DNA of 64,000 nt, from positions 3,927,501-3,991,500 of the forward strand of contig NZ_FNUD01000002.1 of assembly GCF_900106095.1 (NCBI RefSeq), written 5' to 3'. Numbering within the stretch: the stretch's first letter is position 1; each line of letters opens with the position of its first letter. Of the stretch, positions 9,707 to 18,079 are shown piece by piece. Source of the DNA: Pseudomonas deceptionensis. GTDB taxonomy: Bacteria; Pseudomonadota; Gammaproteobacteria; Pseudomonadales; Pseudomonadaceae. Below the pieces are notes generated by a model, which worked only from the letters and a program-made list of their open reading frames with translations, had not been told where the DNA came from and did no database searches. The translations under genes were made by a program, and so were the position numbers.

Positions 9707-10411
9707 TTAACGCGGCATGTAATCACGCTGCCAGCGCCGCGGGATTCTCAACGTCGCGAGCCCCAGCACTGCGGCAAGCCCGGCGCTGAACAGCATGGCC
9801 TTGAGCCCAAACTGCGCCTCCAGCAAAGCGCCCAATACCGCGCCCAGCAACATCCCGGTCCAGGGCACCAGTTGCACGCGCCAGCCGCTGCGCCGCTCGC
9901 CCAGTATCCAACGCCCCAGGCCCCGACCGAAACGCGACAAGGCGCCAGTCACATAGGTCAGCCCCACGGGTAAGCCATTGACCTGCTCCACCGCCGCATT
10001 GAGCATGCCCATCGCCACAATCGCGGCCAGCAACGCCGGCACTTGGGTGGCAAGCGGCAATAACGCTGCCGTGCACAACAGGCCCGCAATCACCAGCATC
10101 AGCGGCAAAGCACGGCGCCCGCCCCAACGCGCCAGTAAAACGCCGAGGGCGTTGCCGACAATAAACGCCAGCACGGCAAACAACAGGCGCACCACCAGGC
10201 GCAGGTCACCCTCACCTACCGCCACCGCAAGGCGCGTGGTGTTGCCGCTCATAAACGAAACGAAATCGCCGGTGGCCAGAAAGCCAATGGCGTCGGTCAT
10301 GCCCGCCAGTACCGACAAACTGGCAACCATTGCCAGCCCCACCCGACCGCGCCAGGCGCGAACACGCACATGCACGGGATTACTCGGTTTTCTAAGGGGT
10401 GCTGGCAGCAT
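9707..10411 (-). CDS. YoaK/DUF1275 family membrane protein
   Basis: Integral membrane protein of 234 residues with about six hydrophobic segments. The start of the domain, [21 protein letters not shown], then [10 protein letters not shown], is the DUF1275 (YoaK) hallmark. The function of the family is not established; a transport role is usually assumed. The start at 10411 is chosen as the first ATG of the conserved region with a purine-rich stretch upstream; an upstream ATG would add about 22 unlikely residues. It is 100 bases from etfB and probably transcribed separately. Confidence 0.85.
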   Translation of the reverse strand: MLPAPLRKPSNPVHVRVRAWRGRVGLAMVASLSVLAGMTDAIGFLATGDFVSFMSGNTTRLAVAVGEGDLRLVVRLLFAVLAFIVGNALGVLLARWGGRRALPLMLVIAGLLCTAALLPLATQVPALLAAIVAMGMLNAAVEQVNGLPVGLTYVTGALSRFGRGLGRWILGERRSGWRVQLVPWTGMLLGAVLGALLEAQFGLKAMLFSAGLAAVLGLATLRIPRRWQRDYMPR

Positions 10412-10671
10412 TGAGGGAGCCTCTGTAGGGATACCTGGATAAATGAGAACAATTTTGTCATACAAAAAAGCCAACATAGACCACGGCCTATAGGATCATT
10501 CCTGATTTGGCGCACGTAAAATCGAACCAATTTTGAAATAGACGTCTAATAAACGCTTGGCTCAGGGATAAGGAGCATAGGCTGTGTGTCAATGACAAGG
10601 ATCAACACACGGGCGAATTCGCTCGCTGTGCCGGGCAGGTCGGCCTTAATAGATGTAAACAGAAGAGCCCC

Positions 10672-11346
10672 ATGACCCAGTCCGTTTGGAAAAAACCTCG
10701 ACTCAAGCCCTACGCACTGGCGGCTATCCCGCTGTTACTGATTGCTGGCGCCGTCACGTTGGGCGTACACGCAGAAAAAGTCTTTGCCCAGCCGGTAGAC
10801 GGCGTGCAGACCCTGGTGTTTTTGCGCCATGCCGAAAAACCCGCCGACGGCCTTGGCCAGCTTACTTGCCAGGGACTGAACCGGGCGATTGATTTGGCTA
10901 CCCTGCTGCCACAACGCTACGGCAAGGCCAACTACGTATTTGCCGCCAACCCGTCACGCCAGGTCGAAGAAGGCGCCGATGATGACGCCTACAGCTACGT
11001 ACGACCGCTGATGACCATCAACCCCAGCGCCATCAAACTGGGCTTGCCGATCAACCTGGAGTACTCGGCCAATGACACCCGCGCACTGGCCAATGAGTTG
11101 ACCGATGACAAGTATCACAACGCAACGATCTACACCGCCTGGTCCAACGGCTATTTGCCTGAACTGATTAACAGCGTAGCCAGCAAGGCGCTGGGCAAGA
11201 AGACCTCGCTGACCGAAGACTGGCCGGGCAATGACTTTGATTCGCTGCACGTGCTGACCCTGACCTGGAAAGACGGCAAGGCCACCCTGCTCAGCCGCGT
11301 CGACAAACAAGGCCTCGACAACGGCGTCCACGCCTGCCCGACTTGA
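10672..11346 (+). CDS. Membrane-anchored histidine phosphatase family protein
   Basis: A 224-residue protein with one N-terminal hydrophobic segment (about residues 15-31), likely a signal anchor or signal peptide, and then a histidine phosphatase core with the LRHAEK motif (Arg52-His53 as phosphate-binding and phospho-accepting residues). The second conserved histidine expected in SixA/PGM-type enzymes is probably in the SLHVLTL segment. The enzyme would act outside the cytoplasm. The substrate is unknown. It stands alone between a divergent DUF1275 gene and a small lipoprotein gene. Confidence 0.8.
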   Translation: MTQSVWKKPRLKPYALAAIPLLLIAGAVTLGVHAEKVFAQPVDGVQTLVFLRHAEKPADGLGQLTCQGLNRAIDLATLLPQRYGKANYVFAANPSRQVEEGADDDAYSYVRPLMTINPSAIKLGLPINLEYSANDTRALANELTDDKYHNATIYTAWSNGYLPELINSVASKALGKKTSLTEDWPGNDFDSLHVLTLTWKDGKATLLSRVDKQGLDNGVHACPT

Positions 11347-11519
11347 CCGCTTGCAGCCGCGTAACGGCTCACCGTTTGAGTTTTTCAGCATAAACCCCGA
11401 CTATCCGCCGCACTCTCGACAAAAAACGCTGTCAGATGCAGCAACTGCGTTTAAGCGCCGGCAATCCAATCAAGCCCTGCGCGAGCAATAACTACTTGCC
11501 TACAGCTCAAGGTACATGC

Positions 11520-11741
11520 ATGAAGATCAGCGTTATCGGTTTACCCTTGCTTATGGTAGCCCTGCTAGGACTGGCGGGCTGCGCGACCCCGAGCGTTGTA
11601 ACCTTGCAAAACGGCACGCAGTACCTGACCAAAGACCTGCCAAATACCACAAACAAAGACGGCCTTTATGAGTTCGTCGACATCGCCGGCAAGCGTGTGC
11701 AGGTCAAGGCCGCCGATGTGGCGACCATCAAGTCGGATTGA
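11520..11741 (+). CDS. YgdI/YgdR-type small lipoprotein
   Basis: A 73-residue lipoprotein precursor. The signal peptide ends in the lipobox LAGC, so mature protein would be lipid-anchored at about residue 20. The mature part (VVTLQNGTQYLTKDLP ... YEFVDIAGKRVQV) matches the YgdI/YgdR family, small SH3-like envelope proteins of unknown function. The start ATG at 11520 sits after a purine-poor region; an overlapping ATG 4 bases earlier is out of frame. The gene ends 4 bases from the convergent oxidoreductase. Confidence 0.88.
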   Translation: MKISVIGLPLLMVALLGLAGCATPSVVTLQNGTQYLTKDLPNTTNKDGLYEFVDIAGKRVQVKAADVATIKSD

Positions 11742-11745
11742 AGGG

Positions 11746-13035
11746 TTAGTTCAACGCGTCCAGCAACCGGTAATAGCTGATCCCCGCTGCCACATACAAT
11801 CGCTGCAGGCTGTGGAAGGGGATTTGGCGAATCGGTGTGACCGGGAACGGGAAATCATCGCTGGCTCCCGAAATACGGGCCGCCAGGTGTTTGCCAAGTG
11901 TGCTGGACATCGCAATGCCGCGCCCGTTGTACCCCATCAAGATTGACAGGCCCGGTTGCGGCTCGTGCAATTGCGGCATCACGCTGTGGTTCAACGCCAC
12001 ACGACCGCTCCAGCGATATTCAATCGCCACACCCGCCAACTGCGGAAACACGCTGACCAGCGAGCGCTCCAGATGCGCCCAGTCTTCGGCCCGGCCCGGC
12101 TCGGCGAAAGGCCCTCGCCCGCCCAGCAGCACACGCCCCTGAGCATCCTGTTTGAAGTACAGGAGCAAACGCCGGGCATCCGAACACACTTCCCCACCCG
12201 GCAAAATGGTTTTGCGCAGCTCTGGCGAAAGCGGTCGGGTCGCAATCATGAAACTGTTGGCCGCCAGCACGGTTTGCCGCAGCCCTGGCCACAAACCGTC
12301 GGTATAACCATTGGTGGCCAGCACCACCCGCTCGGCCGTCACACAGTGCCCCTGGGCAGTGGTCAGTTGCCATTGCGGGCCGATCCGGCGCAAGTCCGTC
12401 ACCCGGGTGTCGCTGTGGATCGTGACCCCTCGGCCCAACGCCGATCGGGCCAGGCCACGCGCATAATTGAGCGGATGCAAACTGCCGGCACGCGGGTCAA
12501 CCCAGCCACCGACATAGTTCCGGGTCCCGATACGCTGGCAGACCTGGTCGCTGTCCAGCAACTGTGCGGCCACGCCACGCTGTTGCCATTGCCTGGCACG
12601 GTGCTCCAGGGTCTTCATCGTGCTGCTGGAGTAGGCCGGCTGGATCCAGCCTTTGCGCGTTGCATCGCAAGCAATGCCGTATTCGCGAATCAACGAAAAC
12701 ACTTCGTCCGCCGCCCCGCCGCACGCCTGGATGATCTTCTCGCCGCGGTCCGCACCAAAGCGTTCGATCAACTGATCCGGGTCGTACTTGAGCCCGGGGA
12801 TCACCTGCCCGCCGTTACGACCCGATGCGCCCCAACCGGGTTCTCCCGCATCCAGCACACACACGCTGACCCCCGACTCCGCCAGCCGTAGCGCTGTCAC
12901 CAGCCCGGTATAACCGGCGCCGACAATCGCCACGTCGGCGTGCCTGTTTTCCCTGAGCGGTTGTGTCAGCGCACCGGGGCGGGCCGTGGCTGACCAGAGT
13001 GATGGCGGCAGTTTCAAGGTTGACGAAGATTTCAT
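11746..13035 (-). CDS. FAD-dependent amine/amino-acid oxidoreductase (DAO family)
   Basis: Deaminating oxidoreductase of the DadA/PuuB (OrdL) family, 429 residues. The FAD-binding Rossmann motif GAGYTG is at residues 39-44, followed by an acidic residue at the end of strand 2 (VLDAGEPGWGASGRNGG, typical of gamma-glutamylputrescine oxidase-like enzymes). Its start overlaps the permease stop by 4 bases, so substrate uptake and oxidation are coupled. The likely substrate is an amine or N-substituted amino acid brought in by the neighbouring ABC system. The exact substrate is not readable. Confidence 0.88.
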   Translation of the reverse strand: MKSSSTLKLPPSLWSATARPGALTQPLRENRHADVAIVGAGYTGLVTALRLAESGVSVCVLDAGEPGWGASGRNGGQVIPGLKYDPDQLIERFGADRGEKIIQACGGAADEVFSLIREYGIACDATRKGWIQPAYSSSTMKTLEHRARQWQQRGVAAQLLDSDQVCQRIGTRNYVGGWVDPRAGSLHPLNYARGLARSALGRGVTIHSDTRVTDLRRIGPQWQLTTAQGHCVTAERVVLATNGYTDGLWPGLRQTVLAANSFMIATRPLSPELRKTILPGGEVCSDARRLLLYFKQDAQGRVLLGGRGPFAEPGRAEDWAHLERSLVSVFPQLAGVAIEYRWSGRVALNHSVMPQLHEPQPGLSILMGYNGRGIAMSSTLGKHLAARISGASDDFPFPVTPIRQIPFHSLQRLYVAAGISYYRLLDALN

Positions 13036-13688
13036 GTACGCCTCCGTAGCGCAAAACGACCTTCCAGACGGCGCAAGCCATACGACAACGGCAAACTCAT
13101 CGACAGATAGAGCAACGCCACCAAGGTGTAGACCGTCATGTTTTCAAAGGTCGAAGACGCTATGAGCTGCCCTTGTCGGGTCATCTCGGCCACGGTGATG
13201 GTGGACACCAGCGACGAGTCCTTGAGCATCATCACCAGCGTATTGCCATAGGGCGGCAAGGCAATGCGAAACGCCTGGGGCAATACGATCCGGCGCATGA
13301 TCAACAGGCCGCGCATGCCGAACGACTCGGCAGCCTCGATCTGACCGAGGTCGATGGCTTGAATCCCGGCGCGGAAGTTCTCGGCCTGATAGGCCGAGTA
13401 GGCGATCCCAAGACCGACCACGCCAGCCTGCATGGCGCTGAGCTGGATGCCGAAGTCGGGCAATACGAAATAGATATAGAAAAGCTGCACGATGATCGGC
13501 AGGCCGCGAATCACATTGACCACGCCAATGGCGAACAATGCGACGGCGCGAATCCTGGAAACCATCATCAGCGCGAACAACAGGCCAATCACTGAGCTGA
13601 GCACGAACGAGCCCGCCGTGACCTGCACGGTGACCACTGCTCCCTTGAGCAGAATCGGAAGAAAATCCAACGCGTCCTGGAGAAACAT
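13032..13688 (-). CDS. Polar amino-acid ABC transporter, permease
   Basis: Inner-membrane permease of the HisM/HisQ family, 218 residues with about five membrane segments. The coupling loop is present as AAESFGMRGLLIMRRIVLPQ. It pairs with the binding protein encoded upstream (59-base gap). Only one permease and no ATP-binding protein gene are found, so it either forms a homodimer and borrows an ATPase, or its partners are encoded elsewhere. Its stop overlaps the oxidoreductase start by 4 bases. Confidence 0.92.
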   Translation of the reverse strand: MFLQDALDFLPILLKGAVVTVQVTAGSFVLSSVIGLLFALMMVSRIRAVALFAIGVVNVIRGLPIIVQLFYIYFVLPDFGIQLSAMQAGVVGLGIAYSAYQAENFRAGIQAIDLGQIEAAESFGMRGLLIMRRIVLPQAFRIALPPYGNTLVMMLKDSSLVSTITVAEMTRQGQLIASSTFENMTVYTLVALLYLSMSLPLSYGLRRLEGRFALRRRT

Positions 13689-13714
13689 AAACTACCTGCG
13701 CAACGCTACAAGAA

Positions 13715-13740
13715 GTGGCCCGCCGCAACGCGGGGGCCAC
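13715..13740 (-). promoter_or_regulatory. Intercistronic hairpin between binding protein and permease
   Basis: GTGGCCC pairs with GGGCCAC around a G+C-rich loop in the 59-base gap. Such hairpins after a binding-protein gene often stabilise its mRNA or lower readthrough, giving more binding protein than permease. This role is inferred. Confidence 0.5.
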
Positions 13741-13747
13741 AGGGTCA

Positions 13748-14509
13748 TCAGTTCAGCTGCCACTTCTCGATGATGCGTTGCAGAGAGCCGTCAGCCTTGA
13801 TCGCTGCGATGCCCTTGTTGACCTGCGCCAGCTTTTCGGCGTCGCCCTGACGCATGACCAGGCATACATCGCCCATCACCACCGGCACGTAGGTGCTCGA
13901 CAGTTTCACGTCCGGGTTTTTGCCCTGGGCCAACTGGTAGGCGATGATCGGGCGATCACCAAAGGCGGCCTTGATGCGACCCAGCTTCAGGTCGCGCATC
14001 AGGTCGGGGATGGAGTCGTAGCTGCGCACTTCCTTGAAGCCGCCGTGCTTGTTCAGCGCATCGAGGAACACTGTACCCACCTGGGCACCGACCACTTCAC
14101 CGGCCAGGTCATCCATGGTCTTGTATTCTTTTTGATCGTCAGCTTTAACGATCAGGCCTTCGCCGTAGCTGAAAATCGGATCGGAATACTGCACAACCTT
14201 TTCACGCTCAGGGGTTTTGAGCATGGCGGCGGAAATCAGGTCGATCTTGTTGGTGGTCAGCGAGGGAATCAGTGCAGCAAACGTGGTTTGCTGGATTTCG
14301 GTATCAAACCCTCCGGCTTTGCCGACGGCTTCGGCCGCGTCGACCATCATGCCCTGGATTTTGCCGCTCTTGATGTCGAGGAAGGTGAACGGGATACCCG
14401 TTGCGGTCGCACCGACCTTATAGACAGGCTCTGCAACGGCGCTGGCAGATCCAATCAATCCGGCAGCCATTGCGCATACGAGCGTCAGTACTTGAAAAGG
14501 TTTTTGCAT
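13748..14509 (-). CDS. Amino-acid ABC transporter, periplasmic binding protein
   Basis: Type 3 solute-binding protein of 253 residues. A signal peptide ends near ASAVAEP, so the mature protein is periplasmic. The core YKVGATATGIPFTFLD and the later DLMRDLKLGRIKAAFGDRP are typical of polar amino-acid binding proteins. It is the first gene of the binding protein-permease-oxidoreductase operon and is transcribed away from the IclR-type regulator gene. The ligand is unknown. Confidence 0.92.
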   Translation of the reverse strand: MQKPFQVLTLVCAMAAGLIGSASAVAEPVYKVGATATGIPFTFLDIKSGKIQGMMVDAAEAVGKAGGFDTEIQQTTFAALIPSLTTNKIDLISAAMLKTPEREKVVQYSDPIFSYGEGLIVKADDQKEYKTMDDLAGEVVGAQVGTVFLDALNKHGGFKEVRSYDSIPDLMRDLKLGRIKAAFGDRPIIAYQLAQGKNPDVKLSSTYVPVVMGDVCLVMRQGDAEKLAQVNKGIAAIKADGSLQRIIEKWQLN

Positions 14510-14610
14510 AGCGAATCTCCCTGTGGTCGCTTTTATTGTTCCAATGCGGCACTCAACATCGCTTGCACTCTCTGGTACAAAATGCCGGCATCGACTATAA
14601 CCAATTTACT

Positions 14611-14629
14611 TAAATCGTAAAGAGATTTA
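14611..14629. promoter_or_regulatory. Inverted repeat in the binding protein-IclR intergenic region
   Basis: TAAATC, seven bases, GATTTA. It abuts the larger palindrome at 14629-14653 and lies between the two divergent start codons. It may be a second regulator site. Confidence 0.4.
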
Positions 14630-14653
14630 TAGATATCGCATATCGATATCTAT
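14629..14653. promoter_or_regulatory. Perfect 10-5-10 palindrome, candidate IclR operator
   Basis: ATAGATATCG, CATAT, CGATATCTAT. It is 28 bases before the regulator ATG and about 120 bases from the divergent transport operon start. IclR proteins bind short palindromes in such positions, so autoregulation and control of the transport operon are likely but not shown. Confidence 0.6.
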
Positions 14654-14680
14654 GTACCTGAAAAATGCCAAGGATGCGCC

Positions 14681-15457
14681 ATGAGCGATAGCAACAACCC
14701 TCTTTTCAACCAGTCACTGGAAAAGGGCCTGGCCGTACTTCGTGGCTTTGGAGCAGCGCGGCGCACCATGACGCTGGCCGACATTGCGCTGGAGGCAGGC
14801 ATCAGCAAAAGCTCGGCCCAGCGCATGGTGCATACCCTTGAGGAGCTGGGCTACATACGCAAGCACACTCAAAGCCGCCGCTTCCAGCTAACCCCCAAGG
14901 TGATGGAAATCGGCTACAACTATCTGGCTGCCGACATTCTGGTCGATGTGGCCAACCCCTACCTGGCCGAGCTCAACCAGATCACCGGTGAGACCATCAA
15001 CCTGACAGAGCCCGACGGGCTGGACATGGTTTATGTCTCGCGCTTTGTGGCGCCAAAATTCATCCCGATCCATATGCCCATTGGCAGCCGCATCCCCATG
15101 TACTGCACCGGCGCCGGTCGGGCGTACCTGAGCGGCCTGGGGGATGACGAAGTGCACAGGCTGCTTGCAAGCAGCAAGCGGGTTGAGCTGACCCGGCACA
15201 CACTGACCGATACGGCGGCCATCTTCGACCGCGTGCTGACTTGCCGAAAACTGGGATATGCCACCAACCAGGAAGAGATGTTCCTTGGCGACATGACCCT
15301 GGCCGCACCCATTTTCAACAGTAACGGCGTGCCGGTAGCGGCCGTGCATGTAGTGGTGCCCACCAGCCGCTGGACCCTGCAGGATGCCGAAGACAAGATG
15401 GCCTCCTCGGTGATCCAGTGCGCCCGGGCGATCAGCAATTCGATCAGGACGCTGTAG
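14681..15457 (+). CDS. IclR-family transcriptional regulator
   Basis: A 258-residue regulator with an N-terminal winged helix-turn-helix (about residues 12-75; LADIALEAGISKSSAQRMV is the recognition region) and the C-terminal IclR effector domain (GSRIPMYCTGAGRAYLSGL). It is divergent from the amino-acid transport and oxidation operon and shares a 171-base intergenic region with two palindromes. It is probably the local regulator, with the imported amine or its oxidation product as effector (inference). Confidence 0.92.
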   Translation: MSDSNNPLFNQSLEKGLAVLRGFGAARRTMTLADIALEAGISKSSAQRMVHTLEELGYIRKHTQSRRFQLTPKVMEIGYNYLAADILVDVANPYLAELNQITGETINLTEPDGLDMVYVSRFVAPKFIPIHMPIGSRIPMYCTGAGRAYLSGLGDDEVHRLLASSKRVELTRHTLTDTAAIFDRVLTCRKLGYATNQEEMFLGDMTLAAPIFNSNGVPVAAVHVVVPTSRWTLQDAEDKMASSVIQCARAISNSIRTL

Positions 15458-15469
15458 TGTGCAATCGCT

Positions 15470-15528
15470 GAGGAGCGCAGCGAGGCTGCGATAACGTCGC
15501 AGCCCATCGCAGCCTCGCTGCGCTCCTC
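15470..15528. repeat. REP-like hairpin with 23-base perfect arms
   Basis: Bases 15470-15492 and 15506-15528 are exact inverted copies, separated by 13 bases. The arm core is GAGGAGCGCAGCGAGGCTGCG. It follows the iclR gene and could act as a transcription stop or mRNA-stabilising element. There is no T-run after it, so it is not a classic terminator. Confidence 0.85.
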
Positions 15529-15579
15529 GGCGACTACGGTTATCATGCCGCGCTATTCCCCTGCGTTCGGTAACTCTTT

Positions 15580-16635
15580 ATGTCCAGTATCTCCCCAGCC
15601 ACGCCCACCAGAGGCTGGTCATTCTGGTGGAAGCCTTTGCTGTTTCTGCTGGTAGCCGGTATTGGCCTGTACTACGTCAAGTGGTCGCCCTACTACTTCA
15701 AGGCCTTTGTCGCGGCCGACAACCACAGCATCGGCGCTTCGATCCTCAACGATAACCAGGGCGAACCCGTCGCTGCCGCACTGGCCTATGCCAAGGTGTA
15801 CTTCCTGGCGATCTGGAAAGCGGCCGTGCTGGCGGTCATTCTCGGCTCGCTGATCCAGGTCCTGATCCCCCGTGACTGGCTGCTGCGCCTGTTCGGCAAG
15901 GCCGGTCTGGGCTCGACCCTGCGCGGCGGCCTGTTCGCCTTGCCAGGCATGATGTGCACCTGCTGCGCAGCCCCTGTGGCCGCTGGCATGCGTCGGCAAA
16001 AAGTCTCGGTCGGCGCCGCACTCGCCTTCTGGATCGCCAACCCTGTCCTTAACCCCGCGACGCTGGTGTTCATGGGCTTTGTGCTGGGCTGGGGCTTCAG
16101 TGCGCTGCGCCTGGTGGCGGGCATCGTGCTGGTGGTGGGGGTCTCGTTGATCGCGCAACGCATCTCGCGCCCTGAAAGCATCCCCGAGGCCGCACTGGAT
16201 GCGGTGTCGCAAGCCAGCCTGGTTGATGAGCAGAACTTCTTCAGCCGCTGGGGCCGCACCTTGTGGCAGCTGTTCTGGAACACCATTCCGGTCTATCTGC
16301 TGGCGGTGCTGTTGCTGGGCGCGGCACGTGTGTGGCTGTTCCCCCATGTAGACGGCGCCATGAGCGACAGCCTGATGTGGCTGGTGCCGCTGGCCATTAT
16401 CGGCACCCTGTTCGTAATCCCGACGGCGGCAGAAATCCCGATTGTGCAAACCATGATGGCCCTGGGCATGGGCACCGCCCCTGCCGTGGCGCTGCTGATG
16501 ACCTTGCCGAGCGTGAGCCTGCCGTCGCTGTTGATGCTGCGCAAGGACTTCGACGCCCGCGTGCTGGTCAGCGTGGCACTGATGACCATGCTGGTCGGTG
16601 TGCTGAGCGGGCTGGTGGGGATGTGGTTGCTCTGA
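15580..16635 (+). CDS. UPF0718-family permease (ArsP-like)
   Basis: Polytopic membrane protein of 351 residues, about eight to ten segments. The signature LPGMMCTCCAAPVAAGMRR holds the cysteine pair seen in the predicted permease family that includes the methylarsenite exporter ArsP. The second half-repeat shows IPTAAEIPIVQTMMALGMG. Arsenic transport is not supported by the neighbourhood (no arsR, arsC or arsH), so the substrate is open. The gene stands alone, convergent with the AraC-type gene 21 bases away. Confidence 0.83.
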   Translation: MSSISPATPTRGWSFWWKPLLFLLVAGIGLYYVKWSPYYFKAFVAADNHSIGASILNDNQGEPVAAALAYAKVYFLAIWKAAVLAVILGSLIQVLIPRDWLLRLFGKAGLGSTLRGGLFALPGMMCTCCAAPVAAGMRRQKVSVGAALAFWIANPVLNPATLVFMGFVLGWGFSALRLVAGIVLVVGVSLIAQRISRPESIPEAALDAVSQASLVDEQNFFSRWGRTLWQLFWNTIPVYLLAVLLLGAARVWLFPHVDGAMSDSLMWLVPLAIIGTLFVIPTAAEIPIVQTMMALGMGTAPAVALLMTLPSVSLPSLLMLRKDFDARVLVSVALMTMLVGVLSGLVGMWLL

Positions 16636-16656
16636 CAGTCACCGCAACCCGGTGAT

Positions 16657-17670
16657 TCAGCTGCTGCCCAGAATCAGGCTGCGATAGTGCCCCGGGTTGG
16701 TCCCTGACCACTTGCGGAAGGCCTTGTAAAACGAGCTGGTGTCGGCAAAGCCCAGGCGCAGGGCGATGTCGGCAAAGCTGTGGTCGGGTTCGGCCAGCCA
16801 GGCAATCGCCAGCTCCTTGCGCACACCGTCCTTGAGACCTTGAAAGGTTTGCCCTTCGTCCGCCAGACGACGGCGCAAGGTCGACGCCGACATGCACAGG
16901 CTCTGCGCCATGCCCGGGGTCTCAGGCCACTGTTCGGCAGGCTGCAGGCGCAGCGCCTGCTTGATTTGGCTGGCCAGGCTTTGCGGGTCGCGGTACTTGA
17001 CCAGGATATTGGCCGGCGCCTCGGCCAGAAACCGCTTCAGCTCCTGGGCGTTGCGCCTGATCGGCGCATCCAGGCAGTCGGCCGCGAAAATCATCCGCGT
17101 GCGGGGCCGGTCAAAGCGCAGGTTCTCGGAGAACATCACCTCGTAGTCTTCGCAGTAATCGGGCGTCGCACAGCGCAACTCTATCGCCAGAATCGGGATC
17201 CGCCGCCCGGCCAGCCAGCAGGCCACACCGTGCACGATCATCCAGTAGGTGAAGTAGGTGAAGCCACGGCCCGGATTCGAGTCAGGCTCCTGCAAGACAA
17301 TTTCCGCCAGGCTTTGCTGGCGCACCAGCCGCGCCGGCAAGCGCTCCAACATCAACGACAGGAACCCCAGCACCACCTCAAGCCCCTGGGCCAGAGTCGG
17401 CTGGGCCATGGCCGTTCGACACATGAATTCCAGGCTGCCGGAGCGCAACTTGCGCGGGTCCATGCCGAAAAACTCGTCATCCAGACGCCGCGCCAACAGC
17501 CGCCACATCCGCGCATAGACCAATGCAGGCACACGGGCATCCGGCTGATCGAGCAGCGCGGGGGCAATGCCGACCTTGTGCAGCACTTCGTCCGTGGCGC
17601 TACCCGGCGCACAGCTCTGCAACAGAGCCTCGCGCACCAGATAAATGGAGATGGTGTCCTTGTTCAGCAT
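16657..17670 (-). CDS. AraC-family transcriptional regulator
   Basis: A 337-residue regulator with an N-terminal arabinose-binding-like domain (the OruR/ArgR-like group with AxxEF/CRTAMAQPTL features) and a C-terminal AraC DNA-binding domain with two helix-turn-helix units; FADIALRLGFADTSSFYKAFR is the second. The target is not obvious: upstream on the same strand lies only the 3' remnant of an MFS gene (17742-17859). A remnant of a related AraC gene sits beside the intact MFS at 20585, so this regulator may once have been adjacent to that MFS gene. Confidence 0.9.
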   Translation of the reverse strand: MLNKDTISIYLVREALLQSCAPGSATDEVLHKVGIAPALLDQPDARVPALVYARMWRLLARRLDDEFFGMDPRKLRSGSLEFMCRTAMAQPTLAQGLEVVLGFLSLMLERLPARLVRQQSLAEIVLQEPDSNPGRGFTYFTYWMIVHGVACWLAGRRIPILAIELRCATPDYCEDYEVMFSENLRFDRPRTRMIFAADCLDAPIRRNAQELKRFLAEAPANILVKYRDPQSLASQIKQALRLQPAEQWPETPGMAQSLCMSASTLRRRLADEGQTFQGLKDGVRKELAIAWLAEPDHSFADIALRLGFADTSSFYKAFRKWSGTNPGHYRSLILGSS

Positions 17671-17741
17671 GGCCCCTGATCCAAATCCGATGTCCGTTAG
17701 ATGTCGGCCATCTTAAGCAGCGCAGATCAAAAAGCCAGTAG

Positions 17742-17859
17742 TACCTTAGGCGTGTACGGGCGTCGCCACCGACGGTGGCGCCAAACGCTTGGCCAGCAAC
17801 CCGGCAAACGCCACCACTGGCACCAACGCAGTGGCCAGGGCCAGCCACAACAGCCCGGC
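17742..17859 (-). pseudogene. 3' remnant of the MFS gene at 20585-21766
   Basis: A 118-base block aligns without gaps with 20581-20698, with six mismatches (about 95 % identity). It covers the last 37 or so codons of the intact MFS gene and a stop codon (TAA here, TGA there). Upstream codons are missing and it cannot encode a transporter. It begins next to a REP half-element (17871-17902), close to the breakpoint. It is the relic of a local duplication or rearrangement. Confidence 0.9.
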
Positions 17860-17870
17860 CACCACCCCAG

Positions 17871-17902
17871 ATCGCAGCCTCGCGCAGCCCGTCAGCGGCT
17901 AC
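17871..17902. repeat. Solitary REP half-element
   Basis: ATCGCAGCCTCGCGCAGCCC then GTCAGCGGCTAC. It matches the right end of the repeat units at 29774-30560 (CGCAGCCTCGCACGGCTCGTCAGCGGCTAC). Only one half is present, at the edge of the MFS remnant. Confidence 0.8.
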
Positions 17903-18023
17903 ATAAATCCTCCCGTAATTGCCCCGCAACAGCGTCTCTAAAAAGTGGGCGAACTCTCATCTAAAACCCGTGCTAGAGCGGTCAATTAAGGTTCAGTTAA
18001 GTTTCGGGCGCTAACGTGACCGA

Positions 18024-18041
18024 CGAGTCACAAATGACTCG
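18024..18041. promoter_or_regulatory. Inverted repeat upstream of carbonic anhydrase
   Basis: CGAGTCA, CAAA, TGACTCG, ending 38 bases before the carbonic anhydrase ATG. It could be an operator or a 5' UTR hairpin. The rest of 17903-18079 is promoter space with A+T-rich blocks. Confidence 0.4.
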
Positions 18042-18079
18042 CATTAGCTATTCCCCTGCTCCACCACAGAGGATGAACG

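Noticed and set aside
15580..16635. Arsenic resistance permease ArsP
   Set aside because: The CC-containing motif fits the wider UPF0718 family, but no arsenic genes are near, so no ars name is given.
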